DNA of 64,000 nucleotides from Tamarix chinensis (Eukaryota > Streptophyta > Magnoliopsida > Caryophyllales > Tamaricaceae), in NCBI GenBank assembly GCA_030549775.1, contig CM060177.1:33882514-33946513 (forward strand), given 5' to 3'. Shown piece after piece: positions 13,341 through 28,305 of the stretch. The position numbers and the translations under genes are program-made. The notes beneath the pieces were generated by a model that saw only the letters and a program-made list of their open reading frames with translations, was not told the DNA's origin and did no database searches. How positions within the stretch are numbered: the first letter of the stretch is position 1; each line of letters begins with the position of its first letter.

Positions 13341-16300
13341 TCTATCTTAAGGTTCAATGAAAAAAAAAACTCTCATTTTGGAATCCCTCTCCTTTAAATT
13401 CAAAGAAGAGAACCTATAAAAAGGAAAATCTAAAAAAAATCAAACCACATGAATGATAAAGTTAATGGCAAAAACAATTACTCAATAAAAACACACATAA
13501 AAATAAGCTGAAAGTAAGTAAAAACACTAGCATGATAAAGAGAAAGTCACTAATTCCCATGAGCAATATAAAAAATGGTGTTGCTATAATATATATGCAA
13601 TTTAAATTCTCTTGTTGTTAATTGTGCTATTGGTGAGTAGAGATACCATTCTAATCAAGGAACTAAGAGAACACACCAAAGTCTAACTTTCATATAAATA
13701 AAATAAAAATTTAATATACTACCTAGTACTATGTGAATGTAAATATGACAAATGTGATGGATAATAATTTTCTACCACTAGGTTAGGTCAAACAAAAGTA
13801 AATAAATTCTATGTCACTTATACATAAATAGAAATAGATTGAGAAAGTTGTATATTAAAAGTAGGTCTATACACCTTACATTAGCTCCTTAAATAAACTT
13901 ATAATTGTCATAAGTGGCTCCTATATCGAACTAGATGTAAAATATTAAGGAAAAGTAGAAAAATGTCAATCTATGTATCAAAAATAGTATTTCAAGTATA
14001 TCAATTTGTATATATTCCCTATATTTCATCTACATGTATCTAAACATTCTACTACTCTGGTTGGAATCACAAAACTATTAAGTATATTTTTATCTAACCT
14101 AGTTTCAATTTATACTTATAAATTCTATAATGTTTATATAGCTACCTAGAATCCATATAATCTTACATAATATTTCTATGATGAATCAAGAATAAGGAAT
14201 GAGCCATATGAATCACACTTGAGAGAATCAAATATATAAGTGATAACAATTAGAGGAAAATCAATGGATATTTTTATGATAATTAGAAAATTAAAGAATG
14301 TTTTATTCATATCTCAAATTATAGTGAAGGGTTTCAATCTCAACCCTAACAATAAAGAATTTAGCTAAACGTCTTGTAAAAATTAATTACTCCAAGCATG
14401 TATATGGTTAGGAAAAGAAAATATCAAAAATATAATCGACACAAATTATGTAAAACTAGGCAACTAGTCTGCCTTGATGTTATCTTCTTACTCACACAAC
14501 ACCTCCATTGTCTTGTTGAATGTTCACACAAATTGGATGATGTTTGGTGTAGTAATAAGCATGAAAGTTATAATTCAAGGTTGTAAAAAGATCAAATTTA
14601 TGAAGTTGTGAATCAATTGAAGGAATAGATTCACAAATTGACGTAATTGGTGAAGATTAATGGATTTGGAAAAACAAAGCACCATAATGTCTTTCCAACT
14701 TTGAGTTAAGATGTTCATAAAGTTGTGATGAGAGATTATTTTGGCTTTAAATCATGAAATACGTTGACAAAAAATATAAGATAAAATTTAGGAAAGATTT
14801 ATGATGTTTTACATAGTTATTCAATAGTGCTATAGATAATTACATAGACTAATGAATTAGTTTATTGCAACCAGTTGAATGGTTTGAGATTCTCCAATAT
14901 TTATGTGGTATATTTGACAACTTTATTTTTTTACTCAATTTTCACCATGATGTAGTGTTATAAAAGAAAAGTGGGAAACATAAAATTCATGGCTCTTTCT
15001 CTTTTCTACTCAACCCAACTTGATTCACCTAAATTAAATTTTAGATGAAAACATTATGCTTGGAATAGTGCAAGTTAATTTTTCTATTTCATGTGAATGA
15101 TCTAATTGAACCTTATGCTTGTAAAATTCTTAAATACACCTCAATTTTTGATCTTTTTATGCATGGTTGATCCCAAATAAGTAACTTAGGTATAAGAAAA
15201 TTATATCCACATTTTTAAATAAAAATAATGCAAAGAATAAGGATTAATACTATTAAAATATGCCATAAGTGATTTATCATCCTATGTAGTTATAGATTAT
15301 ATGGTATCACTAAAAACACTACCTAGTTTTTGTATTAGAGTTTTTTTTAGTCTAGATCTGTAACTATGAGAAATTTCTAGTCAATGGTTAATGAGATTTT
15401 TATAGGATCGTTTTACTTGGTGTTGTATGCCTATATTTAGTTACCTCTAGGAAGGAGACTTAATTGGTTATGATGTTTATCCTACTCTACCTCTAACCCC
15501 CCCCCCATGTTTCTCAACATAAAAATTTCATTTTGAAAGTAAAATGTAGAATCAAAATATAAAATGATTGTTGTTACTACCACATCTATCATAAGGAGAG
15601 GTGTGCATGTTCACCTAGCATATGGGTAAATGTAAGGCTGAGTATAAAAATAATATTGCAAGGTAACACTTTTCATATGAAAATTTACTAGCCTAATTAA
15701 CCCCATGGAAACAAAATATAAAAGCTCCCAACATGGGATAAAAAATCAAAAGCCCTAATCTCTGATTCCAGCTCAAGCTCTAAAATCACTTATGTCACAA
15801 CAATTAAAAACTAATATATTTAGTACAAAAATTATGAGTAAACACACCTTTATTTAATTAAATAATATACTTAAACAATGAATTAGTAGATAAACGTGTA
15901 AAATTATGCACAACTGACGATACTCATTCAATATAACACCCTCTAAAACAATCATCTCAATTAACTAATCACATAACATGGGTATAAAATTCAATTCCAA
16001 TATAATTCCAATATAAGTTATAAAATCTCATAGACTTTCTCAATTCAACATATTATTTATTGTTTATTGTTTATAAAAAAACATTTAAACATGCTATATC
16101 TAACCAAGATAAAATAAGAAAACCACACAATTAGTTGTACCCCATATTTAATTACCAAACCTTTATTAACATGACCAAATCAATAAATTCAACTTATATT
16201 TTTGAGGACTACAAATTATATTTCAAGGTAATGATCACTAGGTAGAAATCAACAACCAAATCCCTAACCATCAAGATAACAAGTCAAGGAGGCCAAATAA

Positions 16301-17237
16301 CAAAAATTTGTGTATACTAAAGTCTAGGCAACCTTGTCCTTAAGTACTCATATGCCCTATAGGTTTGTGAATCCTTTAACATAAAGGTCCAACTACGTTC
16401 TTAGAGCCTAAGTTTGAAGTACGATATTCCTTTTAAAACTCAAGTTATCTTCTGCTTTTAATTATTAACACTTTATTCAAACCACCCCATTACTCAACAA
16501 GGATTAAGAGATCCTTATCCACGATCAATCAAATCCTCCACAACTTGATCACTCAGGTTCATAATGAACTAGCCATGAAAACCTTGACCACTCAAGGTAA
16601 AATAATCAACTAGCCATGAGAGGTTTAGATAATCACTCATAACCTCCACAATTCCTATCAGTTAATTATAATTTAATCCTTTAGATTTAATTATTCAAAA
16701 GTCAATGTAGGGTCCATTACTAAGAAGGAGATTAATGACCATCATTGAGGTAAACTACTTAATACTTAACCAAATTAAAATCACCAACACCTACCACAAA
16801 ACAACCACATAAGGTTAATCTCAGCTCACCTAATACTAAAGTAACCTATAAAGGATCCAAAAGATCTAGAATCAAATAAAGGCTTGAAGCCTAAAAAATT
16901 GTTAATAAAACTTAAGTTAAAACATCTTAACAAGATTTAAACTAGGAAATAAGCTAAAGCACCAAAACAATTTCTAAGGTATACTAGCTAAAAAAAATCC
17001 AAAAAATATATTAAGACCTAAAGAATCACATTTGAGGTCACAAATAATAAAAATATATTTTAAAGGTTTAAACTTAATCCATAGGCTTCGATATCCCAAA
17101 ATAAGTGTAAAAATACTTAAAAATAATGTTTGCTATTATGATTAAAATTAGTAAAATTATTATAAATAATGATCTTTACAAATTTAAAATAAGCTCCCAC
17201 GTCAAAATTGGAAAACATTACTATTCACAAAAATACT
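13341..17237. other. AT-rich stretch, no gene seen
   Basis: Long AT-rich region with only short chance ORFs. The part from about 15480 to 16900 has C-rich patches and an imperfect repeat (ACTAGCCATGA near 16568 and 16610), which may come from an LTR in reverse orientation, but I could not find ends or coding sequence. Nothing else is supported. Confidence 0.3.
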
Positions 17238-18012
17238 TGATGTGGAAGATAATTGATGATTACTCTTTCATAATGCAAGACCTTTTTTCTTATTTCATAG
17301 GTAGAAATTTGTGTTCCAAAATGATGGAAATGTTGAATAGGAATGATGGTCTTCAAAGACATCTTGTTATGTTGATGTTTACCTACACGAAGATCAATTG
17401 AAATCAATAGAGAATCACCTATTTTCTCTAGAGAAAACTCATCAACTCTCAAGAAGAATCTCACTAGAAGAGGAAGGAAGAGAGATTTAAAATTCTCTCT
17501 TTAATGTTGATTCTATATCAATTATTATTTTTATGAATGTACAAGGCACCATTATATATATAGGCACACACACACATGCAGACCAAGCTTAATAATTACT
17601 AACCAAAACCATAAAAATAACAAGTTACACCAAACCTAAAGTATCCATAGTTAATAAAGACTTACACATATAATGGCTACAATTAAAAAATACAAATATT
17701 ACAAAGCATCCATAAAAATAACAAAGCTACACCAAAACCTAAAGTATCTAATACATTAAATAATCATATGTAATCAAACTTTGGGTCTTGTAGCCTTGTC
17801 TTTCATGCAACTTCGTGATCCTTGTAATTGTATTGTCTTGTATACTAGATATATTTGGTGGATTTGTCTTGCAAATATATCTAACACCTAAAAGAGTTAC
17901 TTAGAAAAATATTAGAAGTATTAGATATTCAAGAATAATTGGTACTATCTCTATGTATGCTAACTCTTGATCTTCAATTTTAAAAGAGTGAGATTGAGAT
18001 GATTCTACAACA
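17238..18012 (-). repeat. 3' LTR of a gypsy element
   Basis: On the minus strand it starts TGTTGTAGAATC at 18012, directly after a polypurine tract (AAGGGGAGAA, 18013-18022), and ends CATCTTCCACATCA-like sequence at 17238. Polypurine tract then TG identifies it as the 3' LTR of the pol remnant at higher coordinates. It is the same family as the LTR at 6579-7380. Length is about 775 bp. Confidence 0.7.
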
Positions 18013-18022
18013 TTCTCCCCTT

Positions 18023-19260
18023 GGAAAGAAGAATTTGTCCTCAAATTAGAATCACTATAGTAATGAGATAAATCAACAATATTGAAAGTCCTAAAAACTC
18101 CCCCATAGTATTCAAGTAATTCTAATTCATAATCATTATTTCAAAATTTTCTTAAGATTTTCAATGGTTTATTGAATCTTGGAATAAGTTTGCTTTTCTA
18201 AAGTTTGGAGATATTTTCTTTGTAAGTATAACCAAAACATATCTCTTGGTAAAAACACTTGTTGAACTCCATTTTTGTCCCATTGAGTTTGGTATTTAGT
18301 ATTAGAATTCTCAATGTTGTTTTTAATTTGCTAATGAAAAATTTTAAATAATTCAACTCTTTCCTTAGAATCATAATTCTTAATATCCTCTTTTTTTAGT
18401 GAGAATAAAAAAAAAGTATATAAGGATTAACCGCATTAGCAACTTTAAATGGACCCGAATGAGTTAAAGTATGAGGATTTCTATTATAAGCAAATTCAAT
18501 ATGTGCAAGTTTTATAACCTAATCTTTAGTACTTTTATTGAATAATCCACAAAGTAAAATTCCTAGTATTCTATTATTCACTTCAATTTGACCATCCATT
18601 TGTGGATGATAAGATGTACTAAACACTAACTCAGTCTCACATGTGCCAAAGTGTTTTCCAAAGGTAGCTCAAAGTTTTCACATATCTATCCAACACTCTA
18701 CTTTTGGAAAAAGCATTTAACCTTACCGTCTTTGTGAAATATAAATATACAACATGAGTTGTGTCATCTATTTTTTTACAAGGTATGAAACATGCGATTT
18801 TAGAAAACCCATATACTACCACATGAATAGAATCCTTTCCCCTTTTTGTCCTTTATATGCCTAAGATAAATTCCATACTAAAATTCTCCTATGGTTGAAA
18901 AGGAAATGGTATCATAGTATACAAATCTTTATGGAACAAACTTTTACTCTTTTGCCAAGTTACACATCTCCCAATAATAGCTTGTACTAAGTTTATCATT
19001 AATGGGTAGTAGAGACTTTCTTGCAATATTTCCATGGTTTTATGAATACCAAAATGACCTGTTATACTCTCTTCATGCACAAGTAGATCATGTGCATTAA
19101 AATGGAGTATACAAAACTTATTAAATTTGAAAGTAAAGTTATCTTGTAGCATAAAATTATCACAACTATGATTCTTTTTACTTGCATCCAATATGACATG
19201 TATCATAGATCTCCTAGATAATGCATATGATGCAAGAGCATACATTGAACATAATGATTA
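18023..19260 (-). pseudogene. Ty3-gypsy integrase remnant
   Basis: Minus-strand pol 3' half. At 18889-19245 is the zinc-binding N-terminus of integrase: HEESITGHFGIHKTMEILQE then a CVTW motif (H...H...C..C, with the last Cys changed to Trp), then LYTMIPFPFQP. At 18637-18822 is the start of the catalytic core (FSKIACFIPCKK, then LDRYVKTLSYLWKTLW around the second acidic residue, where the expected D is followed by Y). The core continues as STSYHPQMDGQIEVNNRILG (18540-18620), AHIEFAYNRNPH, and a C-terminal domain ending in EDKFFFPRG next to the polypurine tract. Stops and frameshifts are present. No chromodomain is readable. The integrase lies directly upstream of its own LTR, as in intact Ty3-gypsy elements. 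Confidence 0.8.
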
Positions 19261-19522
19261 TCATATTCATTCTAATCCTCAAGGTACGAAGGATGATTTA
19301 GCTTTCTTAATGACATGTATCCAATATTCTTGATAATTCTAATATGCTTGACATTGAAAAACATTCAAGTTATTCTTGTAGGTATGTTACATATTTGCAA
19401 GAAGATGACGTTCATACACATTGATGAGTACAAGTATTCCAAAGCATGCAAGGCTATGACACACATGGGATGATACATTACAACCAGAGATAGAGTGATG
19501 ATATTCATTATTTGTATAAACT

Positions 19523-20090
19523 TGTTGTAAAACCTAACCCTAAGTATATTTTATGTAAGTTAGCTTATTGCTATAATTTCATGTATGTATCTTAGTCGAT
19601 TGTATAGCTTTATAATTTTAATCCTTAGTATCATTTAACCAATGATATTATGCTTTGGATTAAGGTGAATATGAGCTTAATTCAACCGTGATTAATGGGA
19701 TGAATTAAGAAGGAAAACTCGGCTAGTTTAAGCTAGCTCACCACCGAGATTCCCTTCTCCTATATATACCCTTTGTGCGTAGATTTGTATAGAGAATATT
19801 GAATAAGAATTTTGATAAAACTTTGAGCAAGAGAGCTAAAGTCTAATCCTCCCTTTTGGGTCTACATAGAGCAAGGAACCTTTGGGATTAATCCTTCCTC
19901 AATACTATCTTCAAGTTGACACATTTGAACACCTTCAAATCTTCTGAAACACCTTCATCTTGTAACATCTTGTTCTTCGTCTATAATCTACCAATTCAAT
20001 TCATTCTTTTTGCATTAGATCATGGGTGATAGCTTCTACTACAAATTTCAATCCAACCTTCCATTACTTTGATAAAAACCACATCAGCAT
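19523..20090 (+). repeat. LTR-like insert splitting the gypsy pol remnant (tentative)
   Basis: Between the integrase and RNase H parts of the gypsy remnant lies unrelated sequence. It begins near TGTTGTAAAACC (19523), has a strong TATA motif CTATATATACCC near 19759, and runs through a C/T-rich leader. It looks like a solo LTR or small LTR element on the plus strand. The right end is uncertain, and no matching 5-bp flanking repeat was found, so the boundaries are only approximate. Confidence 0.35.
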
Positions 20091-20720
20091 ATGCTATGAA
20101 AATTTTCTTACCATTGAAACATTCGATAGAAAACATAAAGGATGATAAGAAACTAACCCATTTTACAAGCATAAGACTAATCATCTTTTCACCATGCAAA
20201 ATTTTAAACTTTCATAGTCCAAATTAGAAAAAATATAGCTTTAGGTCATAAATAATGGCTTCATGTTTTAAAATTTCTTATTATGGCATAAAACTCTTAA
20301 TCATACATGACCCATTTAATTTTTCATTATATAATGCAATGGAAACTTTTTCTTGTGAGAGTACACCTCCAATCCCTACCCCATGTGCATCACATGCAAC
20401 TTCAAAAAATTAATAAAATTTAGGTAAGGATATATTGGTGCATTACATAGATTATCTTTAAAGTGTCAAAGGGTTTAGTTGCATACTCTCCCTATTTGAA
20501 TTCACCTTTTTTTAGGAGTTATGTCCTTCACATGGTAATAATTGAGAGTTACTTGATGAATCTTCAGTAAAAGCTTAATAGGCCATGAAAATTCCTCACC
20601 TCATGAATATCTTTGGATATTGGTTAATCTTAAGCAACCTAAATCTTTGTGGTATCCACTTCTATACCTTTGCCACTTACAATAGGGAGGATATAAGATT
20701 ATATGTTTTCCAGGTGACTA
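20080..20720 (-). pseudogene. Ty3-gypsy RT C-terminus and RNase H remnant
   Basis: Minus-strand translation with stops: VSGKGIEVDTTKI, then SKDIHEVRNFHGLLSFY*RF (the RT-RNase H connection, usually V..FLGL..YYRRF), GEFK*GEYATKPFDTLK, and the RNase H start EVACDAHGVGIGGVLSQE with the conserved D in ACDA. It belongs with the integrase at 18023-19260, separated by the insert described above. Similarity ends near 20720, so the protease, gag and 5' LTR are absent. Confidence 0.8.
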
Positions 20721-21640
20721 TATGAACATACATTTGCGCGCACATATACATACACAGATATTACATCTAGGTTAGATAATAATTCACCTTTTTTATTCTA
20801 ATCAAAGTAGTAAAATATTTAGATATGTGTGGGTCAGAGGAGAGGAAGAAAACAAAGCACGCTTGAGGTACTAGATTGACATTCTTCGAATTGTGATTAA
20901 TACGTTAAATCTAGTTAAATATAGGGTTCACATATTGCTACTATACTACTAAAATTTAACATTTACACTTTATCATATTAATTATTTTAGGGAAGTAATA
21001 TAAGGTTTAAAGACTAACATTTATGTTGCAAATTTATTGGTCTCTTTCTTATGATTAAAAAATAACTTAGACATTATTATCATATTTCTACCTAGTCTAG
21101 TGGTGGATTTTTATTTTCCTATTATATTAGTTATATAGAAATTCATCCATGTTATTTTCCTATTTTATTTTATTTGAGTTTTTATTTTCTAATTTCAGAC
21201 CCTATAATTGTATTTTTCTTGTTATTTATTTTTCTATTATTTAGAGCCTTTTTTTTATAATTATTGAGCTAGGTAAATTTAACTAAGCCTTGTCAATATT
21301 CAACCTAATATGATACCTTTATTTCACAATGCTACAATTTGTGACAAGTGGGTTAGAATTTTGTGCAGCTATGGCCACACTAATGTTGACATTGGTTCCA
21401 TGGATTGGTAACTTTTCCTTTGTTTAGCTAGTTTTTTATTATGTTTTTTTTTTTGTTTTTTAGTGTCATGTCATCCTTTAATTAAATGGTAATTTCTGAA
21501 GGCCACTAATAAGGTTTTTAGTGCTAAGTGTGTTATTATTATTATTCATTTTTTGTGTTTAGAATTTTTTGGACTGCTTTGTTTCACTTTTTCTCTTGTA
21601 AAGTGTTTGTGTACTTCAGGTGGACATGACTAGATATGGC
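20721..21640. other. AT-rich stretch, nothing recognised
   Basis: No coding sequence or clear repeat boundary was found. Confidence 0.3.
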
Positions 21641-23060
21641 TAGATACTTGGGCTATGGAAAACTTTTCAAGAACCCTCATGCTTGATTAAATAAGGTAAT
21701 TTTAGGTCAAATTAACAATAGCATTAACCAACTCACTAATCTTGTTTCATATATTACCTTGACTACTAGAGTCATTAATACAAGCAATTTGAGTCACATA
21801 CAAGGAAATACTTATGCTTAAAATTCACAAGCTGTTAGAGGATAAGGATGGACACAACCTAGTGCTCAAACATTCCTTGAGTTTTAAGGACATGGCTTTT
21901 ACACTAATTAATGTTATTTGGGATTAAGGCCTCACCCCAACATTAGATGGGAATTAAATGATAACTATCAAGTGCCATATAGACATCTTACAAAATTGAA
22001 CATGAAACTTCAAAATATTATTAGTATCTTTAAAAATAATTTTCTCTTGTTTTAGAACCTTTAAGTTTAGAAAAAAATTGACAAACTCTTTGAAATATGG
22101 ACAAATGGGAAAAAATAACTTGTGTAAATTAAAATTAAACATAATGAATGGATATTAGTTTTCAAGGAGCAAATGAGTTTTATTGTCAACATAGTCAGTA
22201 AATTACAATAAAAGAAAAAGAGCTCTCTAGTAATTCAATTCCAAATTTAAGTAGGAGTTGTGAGTATAATGATGCTATGTTAATGCATGAGGATAAGCTA
22301 ATTGAAAAGCATAATCAAGTGGAAGAAGAATGTTCAAAAGTAGAACAAGAGTCTCATCAATATAAGGATCAAATAAATAAAGACAAGCATACGAGTAGCA
22401 AGACTATCACTTTTGTCTACCATAAACTATCTTGGGACATTTGATCCCTAATTTTTCTTGTATATGAGCATGAACCATGAGGTAAATCTTTAAACCACTA
22501 TAATTTTATTTATGCTAATCCTACTCCTAATTTCCCATCTTTTAGTTGGTAACATAGGACCAAGATTGAAAAGAGCGATCAAAGTATCTTGGATATATCT
22601 AGTAAGAATTGAAATATTCCAAAAGAGAGGTTATGTTAGAAAGATGTGCTCAAAGAATTTAACATGGGAAAATATATTCCTCCTTTTATAGAGAAACCAC
22701 CATACATTTAACACTAGAAAAAGCATTCTCTCTTTTCATATAATCCTTAATCACATGCTAAGTAAGTTGCATTCTAGTTTTGCCAAGTCTTTTATTAAAA
22801 ATAATACCTTATAAGATATAGATTATGAACATTAGGAGGAAGTTGGTGAAGTAGTTCCCAAGATGATGCACCTTCCTCAAGTACCTTAATTATGATTATG
22901 CCAGGCTAAAGATGTAAAAATAACCACTGCTTAGGAGACAACCAAATATGGTAGGAGAGTCTCTTAACCATTGTTTATCCCTCTACACTTACATGTCACT
23001 TTACATGTTTATAGATTAAGAAAAATTTATAATTTAAGTGTGGGGGTCTTTGTGAGTGTT
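21640..23060 (+). pseudogene. Athila-like gypsy remnant (gag tail and 3' region)
   Basis: Plus-strand translation near 21840-21960 gives GWTQPSAQTFLEF, then RPHPNIRWELN, like the NHPNFSW region at the gag end of Athila-type elements, followed by a decayed coiled segment to about 22420. At 22900-22960 is TGCCAGGCTAAAGATG then CTGCTTAGGAGACAACC, resembling the conserved GGGAGGCAACCC motif that follows pol in these elements. A purine run AGTGTGGGGG at 23038 could be the polypurine tract. Protease, RT and integrase are deleted. This is recognition of short conserved blocks, with moderate certainty. Confidence 0.45.
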
Positions 23061-24606
23061 TTGTGTGATTAGATGTTTTAGTATGTTTTTTCATATATTT
23101 TAAAAAAATAAATGAAATATAAATAAATAAATTCATGCATATTTTTATTTATTTTTGTTGTGTTTAGAGACTTAAGAGCCCTTAACTATTTTATGATGAT
23201 TATATCTTTGAAATATAAACATAGAGGATCATAAGATTGAGATGTTGTGAGTGGAGTTTTTTTGGTAATTTTGATGAACGTCATACATATCTATATGACT
23301 AGATGTGAATGGAGAAAGAACATAAATGATTTTGTTCTAGCCATCGATATGGCATGTTAAGATTCATCACATTTCACACTGAGATTTTGAGGCATATATA
23401 GACTCTTTTATGAGTGAATATACATAAAATAATCTATTTATCTTGGCTTCAAGTTTTCTTTGCAAATCTCATATGTATTTAATTTCCATGATCAAATTCT
23501 TTGCTATAACCCTTGAAATAGATTCTAGAGATTACTAGAACTTACTCTTGTGTTACTTAAATTTTATAGTCAAAATAGCTTTAATTGAGAAAATGATAAA
23601 GGCAACACAGGATTTTCCACCACATGACCTAATAGCTTGTTTCGTAAAATGTGTACAAAAGATGTACATCCTATAGAAGCATGTTCAATCTTATACACCG
23701 ACCATGTGTTTTTATTCATTACCCATATCAAATAACTCTAGGACCTTATCCTTATCATTACCTAGAGCTAGTGGAAGGGGGTCATTTTATTATATCCCAA
23801 AAATATAGTGGTTGTTATATGATAGTATGTAGGAAAAATATATGTATTTTTATTGAGTAAGGAATTAGTTATCTTTGGTGGTGGAGAAGAAAATATATAT
23901 ATTCATTATTTTTTTCATAATTTTTATTTGTTTCAAAGGAAAAGAAAATGAAAATGAAAATTTTTTAAAAAAGAAAAAAAAGGAAAAAGGAAAAAATGAT
24001 ATGACATAAGGAGGAAAAGGAAATATGGAGAAGAATTTTACAGAATTCTATTCATGCTCTAAATTTGTATTATCTCATTATTCTGGTTTGGTGTTGAGGG
24101 TGAGGTGTGAATAATTTATCATCATTGATGTGCAATTCATTCCTATATTACATTTGATTAGTAGAGTTCTACTAGTTCTTGGCCCTTTATCCCCACAACC
24201 CCAGAATACTCTGTAACCTTTTATACCTTAGCCTCATTATAACCTATAACAATGTCCTATTTGATTTTTGAGATGAGCAACCATTGATTTGATGGATATT
24301 AGCTACATGATTTAAACATATGGTTTGGTCCATTTAGTGAGTATTTGATACCCTTCTTGAGGTTTTATCCACAAAAAGATGATCTTTCCTTTTTTATATG
24401 TAAGTTGCTTAGTCTTTTTGTCTTTATCATCTTATATCTCACATATTTGAATGTATTTTGTTTTTTACATTTTTAGCTATGAATATGAGAGAGAGAAAAA
24501 TAGAGGGCATCCATAGTAAGTATAGGTTTTAATGTGACTAAGATGGGGTAGATTTTCATGTATAGTATTAATCTATCTATATCCAACATGTTTATGTATG
24601 AACCAT
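23061..24606. other. AT-rich stretch, possible LTR debris
   Basis: This follows the putative polypurine tract of the Athila-like remnant and may be its decayed 3' LTR, but no TG...CA boundaries are clear. There is a purine-rich run near 23935-24015. No gene was found. Confidence 0.3.
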
Positions 24607-24619
24607 CATTGCCCCAAAA

Positions 24620-25295
24620 AGGGGTTTTAATAACGGTTTTAAACCATTATTAAAATGACAATTATTAAATATTATGAACCATTATCAAAAATATAAAAAA
24701 AATCCGCGAATATAAGCATAAACTTTATATTTAATAATGGTTTTCAAGAAACAACCGTTGTTAAAAAAAAGGTTTTAATAACGATTCTTCCATAAAAAGG
24801 TTGTTAAAAACAAGGTTTCAATAATGGTTTTCAAGAAAAAACCGTTGTGGAAAATCAAGTTTTAATAACGGTTATTACAAAAACCGTTGTTAAAACATAA
24901 TCGAATTAGGCTTTCAGTCATTGATTAAGCATTTATTAAACCCTATTACGTATTAATTGAGCATAAATTTGAGATTAAATGTACGTTTTTAATAACGGTT
25001 CTTATAAAAACCTTTATTAAAGCTTAGGTTTTAATAACGGTTTTCATTAGAACCATTATTAAAACCTACATTTTAATAATGATTTTTAGCAGAACCATTA
25101 TTAAAGCCTAAATTTTGATAACGACTTTTATAATAACTGTTATTAAAACTCTATCATCCAATAAGGGTTTTGGTTATTGATTATGCTTTTATTAACCATA
25201 ATACGTATTAACTAAGAATAAATTTGAGATGAATTACGTGGTTTTAATAACAGTTCTTAATAAGAACCGTTATAAAAACTATAGGTTTTTTTAAT
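24620..25295. repeat. Element A left subterminal hairpin array
   Basis: Roughly ten short inverted pairs of the form TTTTAATAACGGTT...AACCGTTATTAAAA with short loops. Many CG sites have become TG or CA (TAATGG, CCATTA), in contrast to the cleaner array in element C. Confidence 0.8.
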
Positions 25296-28200
25296 GTTTT
25301 TGTTATCTTGTTCCTACCCACATACACAGTTGTAAGTTCAAATAATTACCAAATATACATTGTAAAACAGCATCAATTCATAGCAAATCTACAATCACAC
25401 CATAATTTCAATCAATCTCTAATTAGTATGCATGTCTTAATACACCGGACATACTCAGGAATCGAAGTTAGTAGGCATACCATAACTTGGTAGCTCTACA
25501 CCCCAAAGTAAAAAGTTCATAAATCTAGCCTAGAAGACCGAAAGACATAGACGAAATACAAACTTGAACATGCATGTAGAATATATAGATCTCTACCTAA
25601 TACCGAATGAATAAGTGCACGTGCTTGGCCCATTAGTCTCTAACTTCATCAGTTTCATCAACATTGTATTGCTGGCCTCATGCATAGTCATCAGTGAAAA
25701 ACTACAATGCCCAAGTTTCAATTAATATGCAGTTAGCACTTACGTCATGTACCAAACATATATGTCATGATTCATTAATGGAAAAACATCAAAAAGCAAA
25801 CATACATTGCTTGGATCTATGTTGACTGATCTATTCTAGACTATCAGATCCATTGCTCTACATACAAAGTATCCACAATCATTGTTGTTTTTCTGTTGTG
25901 GACACTGTCAAATGAATTTAGTTAGTTCTCTAACTATTAGATATTAATTTTAATTAAAATAAAATACAAAATAGTTGTCTTCCTATTTACTATGACAGGC
26001 TCATATTGAATATTATTTGGGCTTGGGACACTATTCCCATCTCTCCTTTAATACATCGTCCATAGTGCCTTAATAAATAGAGTTGAATACACAATATTGT
26101 AAGTATATATACCTCAAATAATGAAATTAGAATATATGTACAAACAAGCTAATGAAGTAAGAAGTGAAAAGCATACTAACATGTCAATAAATTCCTTCCC
26201 ACCACAACGAGTGACTTTAAAAGGCATGCCATAGATTGAAAGGGAATCAAACACATAGACTTTATTAAGATCAGGTCAAACAGCATACAAAACCCAATGT
26301 TCATTTGCAAGGTGAGGAATGAGATAGAGCTTGTTGTGTCCCTCAATCAAAATGTGATCCGCTAAATAGTTTATGTGTCTACCCTCTCTTCTTGCACTAC
26401 CTTCATCTATGTAGTATGAGCATACAAACACAATAGAGGACATCATTCCCTCCATCGCATCACGATTAGCAACAACCTATGGACGACAATAACAATGCAT
26501 ATTTGTTAATAACTAATAACTCATATAAGAGGTCATAAAAATTCTAATTGAATATGTTAAGAGTACTAAAATCTCAAAATGAAATAATAATTATATGATA
26601 TAGATGGTGACACTCATGGTTGACATTCATTCCTAAATATAAATGTCGCTTATGTTAACCGTCGATACCATGTAAGTAGCATCCTCCCTCCCAACATACT
26701 CAGGACAACAATCAACGAAAATATAATTATCCCTGAGGTAGTTTTGGGAATAAAAATACAATAAAGCTATTGCTAGTGGAGGTTAGCTTTTCTCTGAAGA
26801 TGGAATCATTTGTGGGGTAACTGATGTTTCATATTTAGCTCTCTTTCCTTTAGCAGCACCCTTTTTTTGTTGCTAGTTCTGCTAGTACCTCTCTTGGTTT
26901 TACTAGTAGGAGCAGTCTTCTTTTTTGATTCCTTAATTGATATTATTAAACAAAATATGTATTGAGCATATAAATATATATATGAAGAAGGTATGAATAG
27001 TGTAATTACTAAACAAGGTCTAATGAAGATTTCGAATGTCAATACCTATTCAGTAGTGAGATGCATCTGATCCACAGGCCAAGCCACGAAGCTTCCATGA
27101 GCTTCTAGTATTGTGGTTACCTCATCTCCCTCTTTCTAACAAGGTAAGTAAGCACTACCAATGATTGGAGTGTCAATACTCACTGGCCTTGTATTTAGGG
27201 CTAAATTATACCCGTGGACTATTTGCGTTTGAGTACTATGACTGATGTGGACCCTTCCTTTTACCAAAAGCGTTGAAAGGTCATTCGCTAACAAGTCACA
27301 TTTATGCAAACCCAAAAAAAAATTACAAATTATTAATTATTTATTACACCTAATACATTTAATAACAATTCATATTTGTTGATAACAAGTTACGTTAGGT
27401 ATGTGAAGCTGATCATGGTCTACTGAATCGAATGGCTTATACCCTTGAGATTTAATAAATGAGAACTCTTTCTCATTTGCTGCCATCCTTTCAAATGCCA
27501 TGTTCAATTTCTGGGTGAGGATGGAGACTTTCTCATTAGTGCTATGAGAACCACGAGATTGACCACATATGTTCATTCTCGTAACACCTATTCCAAGACT
27601 CCTATGTCTTCTAGGGTGTTCTACAATTCCTCTAGCCTGGGACACAATGCTATTTTGGTCCGCCCCCTCCTCACCATCTGACGTTTCAAGTTCGTCCTAT
27701 AATGTATATAGTATATGTAAATTTGGCTTATAGGAATATGCATAATATAATAGTTTTCTAAGAGAAAACTAAGTAGGGTTCTAGATATCTAAAAACTTAC
27801 AATTTTTTTGGCTGCAACATCTACATATTCATTCATATATCCATCTCTTGTTGCTCTAGCCTTCTTCCATAATGTACCAATATAGATGGATGAGGTACAT
27901 CGGTCCAAGTCTTGGGCTAGGAGCTACAAATCAAAAAATATTCTTAATTAAGAATATTATTATACAATTCAACATTTAAATTTAAATAGATAAATCAAAA
28001 AATGCATACCAACTCATCTTTAAGGCCCGCATAGCCTTTGTGAGCCATATTATGCTGGTATTTATTTTGCTTCGCAATCTCTTTATTTTGGGTACTTTTT
28101 TCCTATGTGACAAGACAAAACATAGTCACATGGTTATTTCAATATTAAGCATAATACTGGGATCAATACAAAAGTTTAATTTTTATCTAACAAATATCTT

Positions 28201-28305
28201 AAAATCCCCCGTAAGACGATATGCAACAAATTGTTTCCAACTTTCTTGATTGATGAAACCATATTGTTTGGGTGGGTTCTTCTTTCACTACCAGAAATAA
28301 GGTTT